A stretch of DNA of 7,402 nucleotides from DASQUP01 sp035641235 (GTDB taxonomy: Bacteria > Actinomycetota > CADDZG01 > WHSQ01). Location: NCBI GenBank assembly GCA_035641235.1, contig DASQUP010000139.1, positions 1 to 7,402 of the forward strand, written 5' to 3'. Shown piece after piece: positions 1 to 4,719 of this stretch. A program made the position numbers and the translations under genes. The number at the start of each line of letters is the position of its first letter. Position 1 is the stretch's first letter. The notes under the pieces were generated by a model, which saw only the letters and a list, made by a program, of their open reading frames with translations, ran no database searches and was not told the origin of the DNA.

Positions 1-143
1 GTGATGGAGTCGTCGGGATCGTCACAGGACTGTGGCTGGATCGCAGCGAGATCGGCGGTCTGAGCGGACCCCGCAACGGATCCCAGCGAGGCCGCTAGGA
101 GCGCGCTTGCGACGACGAGTGTTCTGCTTCGGAATGAGATCAT
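1..143 (-). CDS. Secreted protein of unknown function, N-terminal fragment
   Basis: Reading the minus strand from an ATG at 143-141 gives an open frame to the window edge (47 codons). It begins MISFRSRTLVVASALLAASL and continues GSVAGSAQTADLAAIQPQSC. This is a textbook Sec signal peptide: a short n-region with two arginines (residues 5 and 7), a hydrophobic core at about residues 9-24, and a small-residue c-region (AGSA) with likely cleavage near residue 26. The mature start is followed by a cysteine and an acidic DDPDDS stretch. No good Shine-Dalgarno sequence precedes the ATG. The rest of the gene lies outside the window, so no family can be assigned. It is divergent from the tRNA-Arg and probably unrelated to it. 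The signal peptide is well supported; the exact start is less certain. Confidence 0.6.
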   Translation of the reverse strand, partial: MISFRSRTLVVASALLAASLGSVAGSAQTADLAAIQPQSCDDPDDSI

Positions 144-298
144 TTCGTAAAGGGGTGATGCAGCTAGATGCGTTTCGCCCGTATTTTCGTGCCTCAGTCT
201 AGAAGCCCGTGCGCCCGAGGCCACTACGCACTTCCACGTAGGGACGGCACTTCGAGCAGGGCGATCATGCGGTCCGCGCCGGCCGAATGCGGGCAAGG

Positions 299-304
299 TA
301 CATT
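299..304 (+). promoter_or_regulatory. Possible -10 box for tRNA-Arg
   Basis: TACATT fits the actinobacterial -10 pattern TANNNT and ends 9 bases before the mature tRNA 5' end, so transcription would start just upstream of the tRNA. No convincing -35 hexamer lies 16-18 bases upstream. The remaining intergenic DNA (144-298) holds only a small 5-bp dyad, CTACG/CGTAG at 223-240, and no gene that I can support. Confidence 0.3.
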
Positions 305-313
305 GGTCTCAGT

Positions 314-387
314 GCGCCCGTAGCTCAGTGGATTAGAGCGTCCGGCTACGGACCGGAAGGTCGGGGGTTCGAATCCCTCCGGGCGTG
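314..387 (+). tRNA. tRNA-Arg (anticodon ACG)
   Basis: A full cloverleaf can be drawn. Acceptor GCGCCCG (314-320) pairs with CGGGCGT (380-386), leaving discriminator G387. The D stem is GCTC/GAGC. The anticodon stem TCCGG/CCGGA encloses loop CTACGGA, with anticodon ACG at 348-350. The variable region is 5 nt. The T stem GGGGG/CCCTC carries loop TTCGAAT. CCA is not encoded; CGA follows. The closing pair is a G1.U72 wobble; from memory, related tRNAs usually have C72. The ACG anticodon is normally edited to ICG by TadA, encoded about 0.9 kb downstream. The last 19 bases of the gene are the start of a tandem repeat that continues into the trailer. Confidence 0.96.
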
Positions 388-531
388 CGAGCACGAAGTG
401 CGTCGACCGGAGGGATAGGCCCGGGCACGCCAATCAGTCCTCGAATCCTCCGGGCGTGCGAGCACGAAGTGCGTCGACCGGAGGGATAGGCCCGGGCACG
501 CCAATCAGTCCTCGAATCCCTCCGGGCGTGC
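369..531 (+). repeat. Tandem 71/72-bp repeat carrying the tRNA-Arg 3' end
   Basis: Unit 1 is 369-440 (72 bp). Unit 2 is 441-511 (71 bp) and differs only by loss of one C in the CCC run. A third copy, 512-531, keeps only the 20-base core TCGAATCCCTCCGGGCGTGC. That core is the 3' part of tRNA-Arg (T loop, T stem, acceptor strand, discriminator) plus one base. So the tRNA 3' end occurs three times, separated by near-identical 52-base stretches. After the third copy the sequence changes at once into a terminator hairpin. Each unit holds a 10-bp inverted repeat, ATCCCTCCGG (373-382) with CCGGAGGGAT (407-416), and an inner GCAC-GAA-GTGC hairpin. The array may have arisen by slippage or by insertion at the tRNA 3' end. 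No integrase or other mobile gene is visible. Confidence 0.93.
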
Positions 532-546
532 TGAGCGCCCGATTTT
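523..546 (+). terminator. Intrinsic terminator of the tRNA-Arg transcript
   Basis: CGGGCG (523-528) pairs with CGCCCG (536-541) around a 7-nt loop and is followed by ATTTT (542-546). The left arm is the third copy of the tRNA acceptor 3' strand. This suggests the terminator originally sat directly behind the tRNA and was pushed away when the array formed. Confidence 0.6.
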
Positions 547-559
547 GGCGGAATGGCTC

Positions 560-589
560 TTGCGTAGCGGCCCACTCCGTGTTTGATAA
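560..589 (+). promoter_or_regulatory. Possible promoter of the PGPGW gene
   Basis: TTGCGT (560-565) and TGATAA (584-589) are 18 bases apart, and the second ends 6 bases before the GTG at 596. If real, the mRNA would start at or next to the start codon, which would explain the lack of a Shine-Dalgarno sequence. The -10 match is imperfect. Confidence 0.3.
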
Positions 590-595
590 GCCCCG

Positions 596-1294
596 GTGGG
601 ACTTTTCGAGGAATCACGTAATCGGCTGGTAATCCGGCTGGCGCGCGCCCAGCTCGGTGAGTCGGAGGAGGTCCTGGTGTGGACCCGAGCCCGCCACCCG
701 AACCGCCGGCTTGGCTTCCAGAAACTCGGCTTCCTTTACATCACCCCCAACTCCGTCTTGGTGCGGTGGGGCGGAGGTGAGGACGAATACAGCCTCATCG
801 CTTGGCAGGAGATCCGAGCCTGGGGCCTCAACAGCGGCGCCGATGGAGGGCCAATCCTCGCCGTGAGGACGGAGGCGGACACCCACTACGTTCAGATCCC
901 GTCGATGTCCCAGTCATCTGCCGAGGACGCCACCGCCCTGTTGCGAGAATTCGGTGAGCGGGCTCCGAAGACGCAGGAGGAGTTCTCCGCCTTCAACAGC
1001 TACGGGCACTTCGGCCCCGGCCGCCGCAACCTCCGGGTCCGGCGCTCCAAACGCGGCGTGGCGGGGCTCACCAAGAGGATCACGGTCACCGTCCTCGGCA
1101 CGTTGCTCGTTATCGCCGGGATCATCCTGTCCCTTCCCTTGGTGCCGGGCCCCGGGATTCTCGTATTGGTTATCGGGCTCGCGGTGCTGGGCTCCGAATA
1201 CGACTGGGCGTCGGACGCCATGCACTGGGCGAAGGACTACTACCAACGGACTCGCAAACGGATGAAGGAGCGAAGGTCCAGGGACTCAGCGTGA
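596..1294 (+). CDS. PH-like domain plus PGPGW transmembrane protein
   Basis: This 232-residue membrane protein has no known reaction. The C-terminal third matches the PGPGW family (Pfam-type putative transmembrane domain; related to TIGR02611). A hydrophobic segment at about 162-182 leads into the signature PLVPGPG (181-187), a second hydrophobic stretch (187-199) and GSEYDWA (199-205), then a very basic tail (KDYYQRTRKRMKERRSR). Residues 23-120 look like a small PH/GRAM-like beta domain with a closing helix: FLYITPNSVLVRWGG, then the strands SLIAWQEIRAWGL and GPILAVRT, ending ATALLREFGERAP. The GTG start has no Shine-Dalgarno sequence. The stop overlaps the tadA start (GTGA), so the two genes are probably cotranscribed and translationally coupled. 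The PGPGW call is firm; the PH-like call is inferred from pattern. The function is unknown. Confidence 0.85.
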   Translation: MGLFEESRNRLVIRLARAQLGESEEVLVWTRARHPNRRLGFQKLGFLYITPNSVLVRWGGGEDEYSLIAWQEIRAWGLNSGADGGPILAVRTEADTHYVQIPSMSQSSAEDATALLREFGERAPKTQEEFSAFNSYGHFGPGRRNLRVRRSKRGVAGLTKRITVTVLGTLLVIAGIILSLPLVPGPGILVLVIGLAVLGSEYDWASDAMHWAKDYYQRTRKRMKERRSRDSA

Positions 1295-1740
1295 ACGACG
1301 AGAGCTTCATGCGGCGCGCCCTCGACGAGGCGCGCAAGGCTCTCGAGCACGACGACGTTCCGATCGGGTGTGTCGTGGTGGCAGGCGGCGCCGTCGTGGG
1401 CGCCGCGCACAACGAGCGTGAACTGCGCGGCGATCCCACCGCGCACGCCGAGATCCTCGCCCTGCGAGCGGCCTCCGAGGCCCTGGGGAGCTGGAGGCTC
1501 GAGGGCGCGACGGCCTACGTCACGCTCGAGCCGTGTCCGATGTGCGCGGGCGCGATCGTGCTCGCCCGCGTCGCCCGGCTCGTCTACGGCCCACAGGACC
1601 CCCGAGCGGGCGCCGCCTCTTCGCTCTACAACATCGTGGCCGATCCCCGGCTCAACCACTCCGCGGAGATCACGTGGGGCGTGATGGCGGAGGAATGTGC
1701 CGGTTTGCTCAAGCGTTTCTTCGACGGTCGGCGGGTATAG
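1291..1740 (+). CDS. tadA: tRNA-adenosine(34) deaminase TadA
   Basis: TadA hydrolytically deaminates A34 to inosine in the wobble position of tRNA-Arg(ACG), letting one tRNA read CGU, CGC and CGA. The 149-residue length is normal. Motifs of the cytidine/deoxycytidylate deaminase fold are intact: HAE at 52-54 (zinc ligand H52, proton-shuttle E54) and PCPMCAG at 81-87 (zinc ligands C82 and C85). AHNERE near 39-44 matches the conserved substrate-site segment with N41. The GTG start at 1291 overlaps the upstream stop by four bases; a weak AGGGA at 1280-1284 is the only nearby ribosome site. Its substrate tRNA, tRNA-Arg(ACG), is in the same window at 314-387. MutT- or guanine-deaminase-like alternatives are unlikely, given the DVPIGCVVV start and the PCPMC spacing. 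Confidence 0.97.
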   Translation: MNDESFMRRALDEARKALEHDDVPIGCVVVAGGAVVGAAHNERELRGDPTAHAEILALRAASEALGSWRLEGATAYVTLEPCPMCAGAIVLARVARLVYGPQDPRAGAASSLYNIVADPRLNHSAEITWGVMAEECAGLLKRFFDGRRV

Positions 1741-1749
1741 GGGCGCCCG

Positions 1750-1755
1750 TATACT
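1750..1755 (+). promoter_or_regulatory. Likely -10 box for tRNA-Ser(CGA)
   Basis: TATACT, a near-perfect -10 hexamer, lies just behind the tadA stop and 35 bases before the tRNA. The implied leader contains a small hairpin, GGCGG-GTGT-CCGCC (1770-1783). I see no good -35 box. Confidence 0.45.
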
Positions 1756-1790
1756 CGCAGTCCGGAACGGGCGGGTGTCCGCCGGATCGA

Positions 1791-1878
1791 GGTGGGGTAC
1801 CGAAGCGGCCATAACGGGATCGCCTCGAAAGCGATTGGGGGTTCACGCCCCCCGCGGGTTCAAATCCCGCCCCCACCG
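1791..1878 (+). tRNA. tRNA-Ser (anticodon CGA)
   Basis: This is a class II tRNA. Acceptor GGTGGGG (1791-1797) pairs with CCCCACC (1871-1877), with discriminator G1878. The anticodon stem ATCGC/GCGAT (1819-1823/1831-1835) encloses loop CTCGAAA, with anticodon CGA at 1826-1828, reading UCG. A long variable arm (GGGGG...CCCCC) is diagnostic of serine here. The T arm GCGGG-TTCAAAT-CCCGC is normal. CCA is not encoded. No clear intrinsic terminator follows directly; two hairpins lie further on (1929-1980). Confidence 0.96.
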
Positions 1879-1928
1879 CAAAGACCGCGGGGTCGGCGCG
1901 CCCTTCTCGAGGCGTACGCATTTCTGCC

Positions 1929-1980
1929 GACTACAGCGGTAGTCGCTTCCAGTCGATCTCCTAAATGAGATGAGGAAGCG
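1929..1980 (+). other. Two adjacent hairpins between the tRNA-Ser genes
   Basis: Hairpin one is GACTAC-AGCG-GTAGTC (1929-1944). Hairpin two starts at 1944, sharing that base, with CGCTTCC (1944-1950) pairing with GGAAGCG (1974-1980) and an inner ATCTC-CTAAAT-GAGAT helix (1956-1971). No T run follows either, so they are not canonical terminators. They could be tRNA trailer processing structures or Rho-independent stops of a weak type. No ORF here is convincing. Confidence 0.5.
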
Positions 1981-2015
1981 GCGAATCCACGCGATGAATG
2001 ACCTCCGAAGGCGGC

Positions 2016-2021
2016 TACACT
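2016..2021 (+). promoter_or_regulatory. Possible -10 box for tRNA-Ser(GGA)
   Basis: TACACT fits the TANNNT pattern and ends 7 bases before the tRNA 5' end. The -35 region is poor; TGAATG at 1995-2000 is the nearest candidate, with 15-base spacing. Confidence 0.35.
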
Positions 2022-2028
2022 CCCGGTC

Positions 2029-2115
2029 GGAGACGTGCGGGAGTGGACTAACCGGCACGCCTGGAGAGCGTGTGACCTCGCAAGAGGTCCAAGGGTTCAA
2101 ATCCCTTCGTCTCCG
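2029..2115 (+). tRNA. tRNA-Ser (anticodon GGA)
   Basis: This is a class II tRNA. Acceptor GGAGACG (2029-2035) pairs with CGTCTCC (2108-2114), with discriminator G2115. The anticodon stem CACGC/GCGTG encloses loop CTGGAGA, with anticodon GGA at 2063-2065, reading UCC and UCU. The variable arm is GACCTC-GCAA-GAGGTC, and the T arm is AAGGG-TTCAAAT-CCCTT. CCA is not encoded. With tRNA-Ser(CGA) upstream it gives two serine isoacceptors in tandem. Confidence 0.96.
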
Positions 2116-2195
2116 CTACCTGTCCCCTCAGGGAAGCTTCTGGGACGGCTCGCTCTCGCGCCACCAGTAAGCAACACCCTTTTCCTCCTGCTCAG

Positions 2196-2233
2196 ATGGA
2201 AGTTTGCCGCGTTATAGCGCGGCTAACTTCCAT
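2196..2233 (+). terminator. Long stem-loop, probable terminator after tRNA-Ser(GGA)
   Basis: ATGGAAGTT (2196-2204) pairs with AACTTCCAT (2225-2233). After one T-T mismatch, GCCGCG (2206-2211) pairs with CGCGGC (2218-2223) around loop TTATAG. That is 15 pairs in 38 bases, followed by only TTC. It lies between the tRNA-Ser transcript and the SRP RNA promoter, where a stop is expected, but the short T run makes termination an inference. A protein-binding dyad is the alternative. Confidence 0.5.
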
Positions 2234-2236
2234 TTC

Positions 2237-2274
2237 GGCGCGCCCGGCGCCGGCATGCCGGTAAGCGGCGCGCC
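2237..2274 (+). repeat. Symmetrical dyad of GGCGCGCC flanking a 12-bp palindrome
   Basis: GGCGCGCC occurs at 2237-2244 and 2267-2274, and the palindrome CCGGCATGCCGG at 2250-2261 lies midway, with exactly the same centre (2255.5). The two 5-base spacers do not pair. The block ends 5 bases before the putative -10 box of the SRP RNA, so it covers the -35 region. It could be an operator or a second hairpin; it could also be chance in GC-rich DNA, as GGCGCGCC also occurs elsewhere in the window. Confidence 0.5.
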
Positions 2275-2279
2275 GCGGC

Positions 2280-2285
2280 TATCCT
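2280..2285 (+). promoter_or_regulatory. Probable -10 box for the SRP RNA
   Basis: TATCCT fits TANNNT and ends 6 bases before the first base of the terminal helix of the SRP RNA, the expected distance to the transcription start. Confidence 0.45.
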
Positions 2286-2291
2286 TGCGGT

Positions 2292-2562
2292 GGCCGTGCT
2301 AGGCGGGGGGCTCGGGGTCCCCTTCACCGGAAACCCTCGATACGCCGGGCTGAGTACCCGTCTGCGGCCACTGGATGACCGGGCAGCCCCCGGCAAGCAG
2401 CGTTGATGGTCGGGTCCCGCGCGACCCGGAGCCGTGAACCCGGTCAGGCCCGGAAGGGAGCAGCCGTAAGCGGTGTCCCGGGAGTGCCGCGGGAGCGCCC
2501 GGCCGGAGCCGGCTACCGGGCCAGCGCCGGCCCTCCAGAGGTCCAGGGCGGGCCGCACGGCC
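2292..2562 (+). ncRNA. ffs: Signal recognition particle RNA, large bacterial type
   Basis: This RNA pairs with Ffh to target nascent membrane and secreted proteins to the translocon. The ends form a perfect 8-bp helix, GGCCGTGC (2292-2299) with GCACGGCC (2555-2562). The 5' signature GTGCTAGGCGGGG matches the Alu domain of long Bacillus-type SRP RNAs. The universal Ffh-binding S domain is at 2442-2465, with GGTCAGG, the GGAA tetraloop (2452-2455) and GGGAGCAGCC. The length of about 270 nt and the Alu-type 5' region mark the large class, unlike the short 4.5S RNA. Its 3' end overlaps an intrinsic terminator. It lies upstream of dnaX, a common arrangement. Any ORF across it is spurious. Confidence 0.94.
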
Positions 2563-2568
2563 CTTTTT
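2550..2568 (+). terminator. Intrinsic terminator of the SRP RNA
   Basis: GGGCC (2550-2554) pairs with GGCCC (2559-2563) over GCAC, followed by TTTTT (2564-2568). It uses the 3' strand of the SRP terminal helix, so mature folding and termination are alternative states. Confidence 0.75.
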
Positions 2569-2574
2569 GAGCCC

Positions 2575-2623
2575 GTTCTTTTCTTCTCTATGCACCCTCA
2601 CCGTGCTCACAGAAGAAAAGAAC
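2575..2623. repeat. Inverted-repeat element, copy 1 (upstream of dnaX)
   Basis: GTTCTTTTCTTCT (2575-2587) and AGAAGAAAAGAAC (2611-2623) are perfect 13-bp inverted arms around a 23-nt loop. One arm is all pyrimidine apart from its first G. The same arms, with the same loop length, recur at 5341-5395. CCC precedes the left arm; GGG follows the right arm only after an extra CGTGC. It starts 6 bases after the SRP terminator T run and ends 42 bases before dnaX. Confidence 0.93.
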
Positions 2624-2653
2624 CGTGCGGGCCAATTCGTCACAGGGGCGAAC

Positions 2654-2659
2654 TAGGAT
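2654..2659 (+). promoter_or_regulatory. Probable -10 box of dnaX, leaderless
   Basis: TAGGAT ends 6 bases before the GTG at 2666, which would put the transcription start at or next to the start codon. There is no good Shine-Dalgarno sequence, consistent with a leaderless mRNA as often seen in actinobacteria. No clear -35 box. Confidence 0.5.
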
Positions 2660-2665
2660 GCAGCG

Positions 2666-4357
2666 GTGGCCTACCTCTCTCTTTACCGGAAGTACAGACC
2701 ACAGAATTTCGCCGAGATCCTCGGGCAAGAGCACGTCTCCCGGACGCTTGCCAACGCCATCACCGAGGATCGAGTCGCCCACGCCTATCTCTTCACCGGC
2801 CCCAGGGGCACGGGCAAGACGAGCACGGCGCGCATCCTCGCGAAGGCCCTGAACTGCGAGCAGGGTCCGACTCCGCACCCCTGCGGCGTCTGCGCCTCCT
2901 GCGTTGCGATCGCCGAGGGATCGTCCATCGACTTCATCGAGCTGGACGCCGCCTCACATTCGGGCGTCGACGACACCCGCGACATCCTCGCCGGGGTCGC
3001 GCTCGCCACGGCCGGCGCACGCAAGAAGGTGTACGTCATCGACGAGGTCCACATGCTGACGACGCCGTCGTTCAATGCGCTCCTCAAGACGCTGGAGGAG
3101 CCGCCCGAGCACGTCATCTTCATTCTCGCCACCACTGAGGCGCACAAGGTTCTGCACACGGTTCAGTCGCGAACGCAGCGGTTCGACTTCCGGCCGATCT
3201 CGGTCGAGGTCCTCGAGCAGCTGCTAATCCACGTCGCGAAAGCGGAGGCCATCGACGCCGACGAAACCGCGCTGCAAGCGATCGCCCGCCACGCCGAGGG
3301 CGGCGCCCGCGACGCGTTGTCGATCCTCGATCAGCTCTCGAGCTTTGGCGGCACGATCACCTCGGAAGATGTTGAACGGCTTCTCGGCGGGCGCACCGAG
3401 GAGGCGTACGTCGAGATGTTCGACCGGATCGCCTCGGGAGATCTCGCCGGGGTGTTCTGGTCCGTCCACGCACTCGTGTCGCAGGGCGCCGACGTCGGTC
3501 AGCTCGCCCGAGGGTCGCTGCGGCACGCCCGGAACCTCCTTCTTCTCAGGACCGCCCCCGATGCCGACGAGCTCATCGAGATCGCCGAGGAGGACCGCGC
3601 CCGGCTGCTCGCCCAGAGCGAACGTTTCACCCCCGGCGGGTTGCTGCGGATCGTCGACCTCGTCGCCAAGTCGCTGACCGAGATGCGTGAGGCCCCCAAC
3701 CACCGCCTTCTGTTCGAGGTTGCGCTCACCCGGGCGACGTCTCCCGAAACCGATCCGAGTGCACGGGGACTGCTCGGCCGCATCGAACGGATCGAGCGGC
3801 GCCTCGGGATCGAGGCTGCGGCGGTCGAGCCCACCGGGCCCGCACCCGCTCAGCACACGGAACGCCCGCCTTCAGAACGCGTCGCAGCGGAGCAGCCTCA
3901 GAAGCCAGAGGCGTCGGAGCCCGCTGCTGCCGAGGCGTCGGAACCAGCCGAGCCGCCGCCTGCTCCTCCTCCACCGGCCGCCGAGGTCGGCTTCGGACAC
4001 ATAAAGGACGCATGGCCGGCGACCCTGAAGGAGCTCGGGAAGCGGAGCAAACGTGTCGAAGCGTTCCTCAAGCCGTCCCGGCCCCTGTCCTTCGACGGTT
4101 CCACCCTGTCCGTCGAGGTGCAGTCGGAGTTCCACGCCGGCCAGTTGGCGATGGACCACAACCGCTCCATGCTGACCGAGTCGCTACACGCGTCGCTCGG
4201 GATCCGACCGGAACTACAGTTCGCCGCGCAGGGCCAGGCCCCCGCGGAAGCCGAGGCCGGCGCCGCCGACATGGAGGCCGCTACCCCGGCGCAGGAGCAC
4301 GACCCGGTTGAACTGGTCAAGAAGGGATTGGGCGCGGAGATCGTCGAGGAGCGATAG
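2666..4357 (+). CDS. dnaX: DNA polymerase III subunit gamma/tau
   Basis: DnaX is the ATPase of the clamp loader that opens and loads the sliding clamp at the replication fork. The 563-residue protein starts MAYLSLYRKYRPQNF, the canonical N-terminus, so the GTG at 2666 is the start. The AAA+ module is complete: Walker A GPRGTGKTS (45-53), zinc cysteines C64, C73, C76 and C79, Walker B VIDEVH (124-129), sensor 1 ATTEAH (155-160), SRT with arginine finger R169, and sensor 2 GGARDALS (212-219). The collar domain runs to about 360. A Pro/Ala/Glu-rich linker (about 390-450) joins a C-terminal domain (about 450-530) of the tau type. I see no A-rich slippery heptamer, so a frameshifted gamma form is not indicated. 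It is the first gene of dnaX-ybaB-recR. Confidence 0.97.
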   Translation: MAYLSLYRKYRPQNFAEILGQEHVSRTLANAITEDRVAHAYLFTGPRGTGKTSTARILAKALNCEQGPTPHPCGVCASCVAIAEGSSIDFIELDAASHSGVDDTRDILAGVALATAGARKKVYVIDEVHMLTTPSFNALLKTLEEPPEHVIFILATTEAHKVLHTVQSRTQRFDFRPISVEVLEQLLIHVAKAEAIDADETALQAIARHAEGGARDALSILDQLSSFGGTITSEDVERLLGGRTEEAYVEMFDRIASGDLAGVFWSVHALVSQGADVGQLARGSLRHARNLLLLRTAPDADELIEIAEEDRARLLAQSERFTPGGLLRIVDLVAKSLTEMREAPNHRLLFEVALTRATSPETDPSARGLLGRIERIERRLGIEAAAVEPTGPAPAQHTERPPSERVAAEQPQKPEASEPAAAEASEPAEPPPAPPPPAAEVGFGHIKDAWPATLKELGKRSKRVEAFLKPSRPLSFDGSTLSVEVQSEFHAGQLAMDHNRSMLTESLHASLGIRPELQFAAQGQAPAEAEAGAADMEAATPAQEHDPVELVKKGLGAEIVEER

Positions 4358-4375
4358 CGACTCGGGAGGGGACAC

Positions 4376-4708
4376 ATGAGCAAGGACATGCAGCGCATGA
4401 TGAAGCAGGCCCAGAAGATGGCCGCCGAGATGCAGCGCGCCCAGGAGGAGCTCGCCGAGCAGGAGATCGAGGGCTCGGCCGGCGGCGGCGCCGTCAAGGC
4501 GGTCGTTACGGGCGACCAGCGCGTTGTCAGCGTGGAGATATCAGCCGACGTCTTCGAGGGGGAGCCGGACGCAGACGACCTCGAGATGCTCGGCGACACC
4601 GTCACGGCGGCGGTAAACGATGCACTCGACAAGGCCAAGGCCCAGCAGGCAGAGGCACTCGGGCCGCTGGCTGGCGGCATGGGCGGCCTGGGCCTTCCCG
4701 GGATGTAG
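4376..4708 (+). CDS. ybaB: YbaB/EbfC family nucleoid-associated protein
   Basis: This small dimeric DNA-binding protein of 110 residues has the family's normal length. A Met/Gln/Lys-rich helix (1-30, MQRMMKQAQKMAAEMQRAQ) is followed by the conserved strand region (GGGAVKAVVTGDQRVVSVEI, 37-56) and a closing helix (LEMLGDTVTAAVNDALDKAK). The tail is Gly/Leu/Met-rich (GPLAGGMGGLGLPGM). A strong ribosome site, GGGAGGGG (4364-4371), precedes the ATG by 4 bases. It lies 18 bases after dnaX and 11 before recR, the classic dnaX-ybaB-recR order. Family members bind DNA and are linked to recombination and repair with RecR; the exact role is not settled. Confidence 0.96.
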   Translation: MSKDMQRMMKQAQKMAAEMQRAQEELAEQEIEGSAGGGAVKAVVTGDQRVVSVEISADVFEGEPDADDLEMLGDTVTAAVNDALDKAKAQQAEALGPLAGGMGGLGLPGM

Positions 4709-4719
4709 CGGAGCGCCGC

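Noticed and set aside
369..531. CRISPR-like array
   Set aside because: The 'spacers' are near-identical to each other and the repeat is part of a tRNA gene; no cas gene is present. It is a tandem duplication.
314..595. Integrated mobile element at the tRNA-Arg 3' end
   Set aside because: The duplicated 3' ends resemble attachment sites, but no integrase or cargo gene lies between them and only about 140 bp is involved. Kept as a repeat finding and not called as an element.
224..617. Minus-strand reading frames across tRNA-Arg and its repeats, including peptides such as PEGFEPPTF and GGIRTPDLPV
   Set aside because: These are the well-known false proteins produced by reading tRNA genes in antisense; the tRNA and tandem repeat explain them.
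1709..2100. Minus-strand frames over the serine tRNAs (GAGFEPAGGVN, GRDLNPRGA)
   Set aside because: The same antisense-tRNA artefact; both frames lie over tRNA-Ser(CGA).
2473..3138. A 221-codon plus-strand frame starting inside the SRP RNA
   Set aside because: It crosses the conserved SRP RNA, its terminator and the inverted repeat, then reads dnaX in the wrong frame.
2666..4357. Programmed -1 frameshift in dnaX to give a gamma form
   Set aside because: No A AAA AAG-like slippery run is visible in the coding region.
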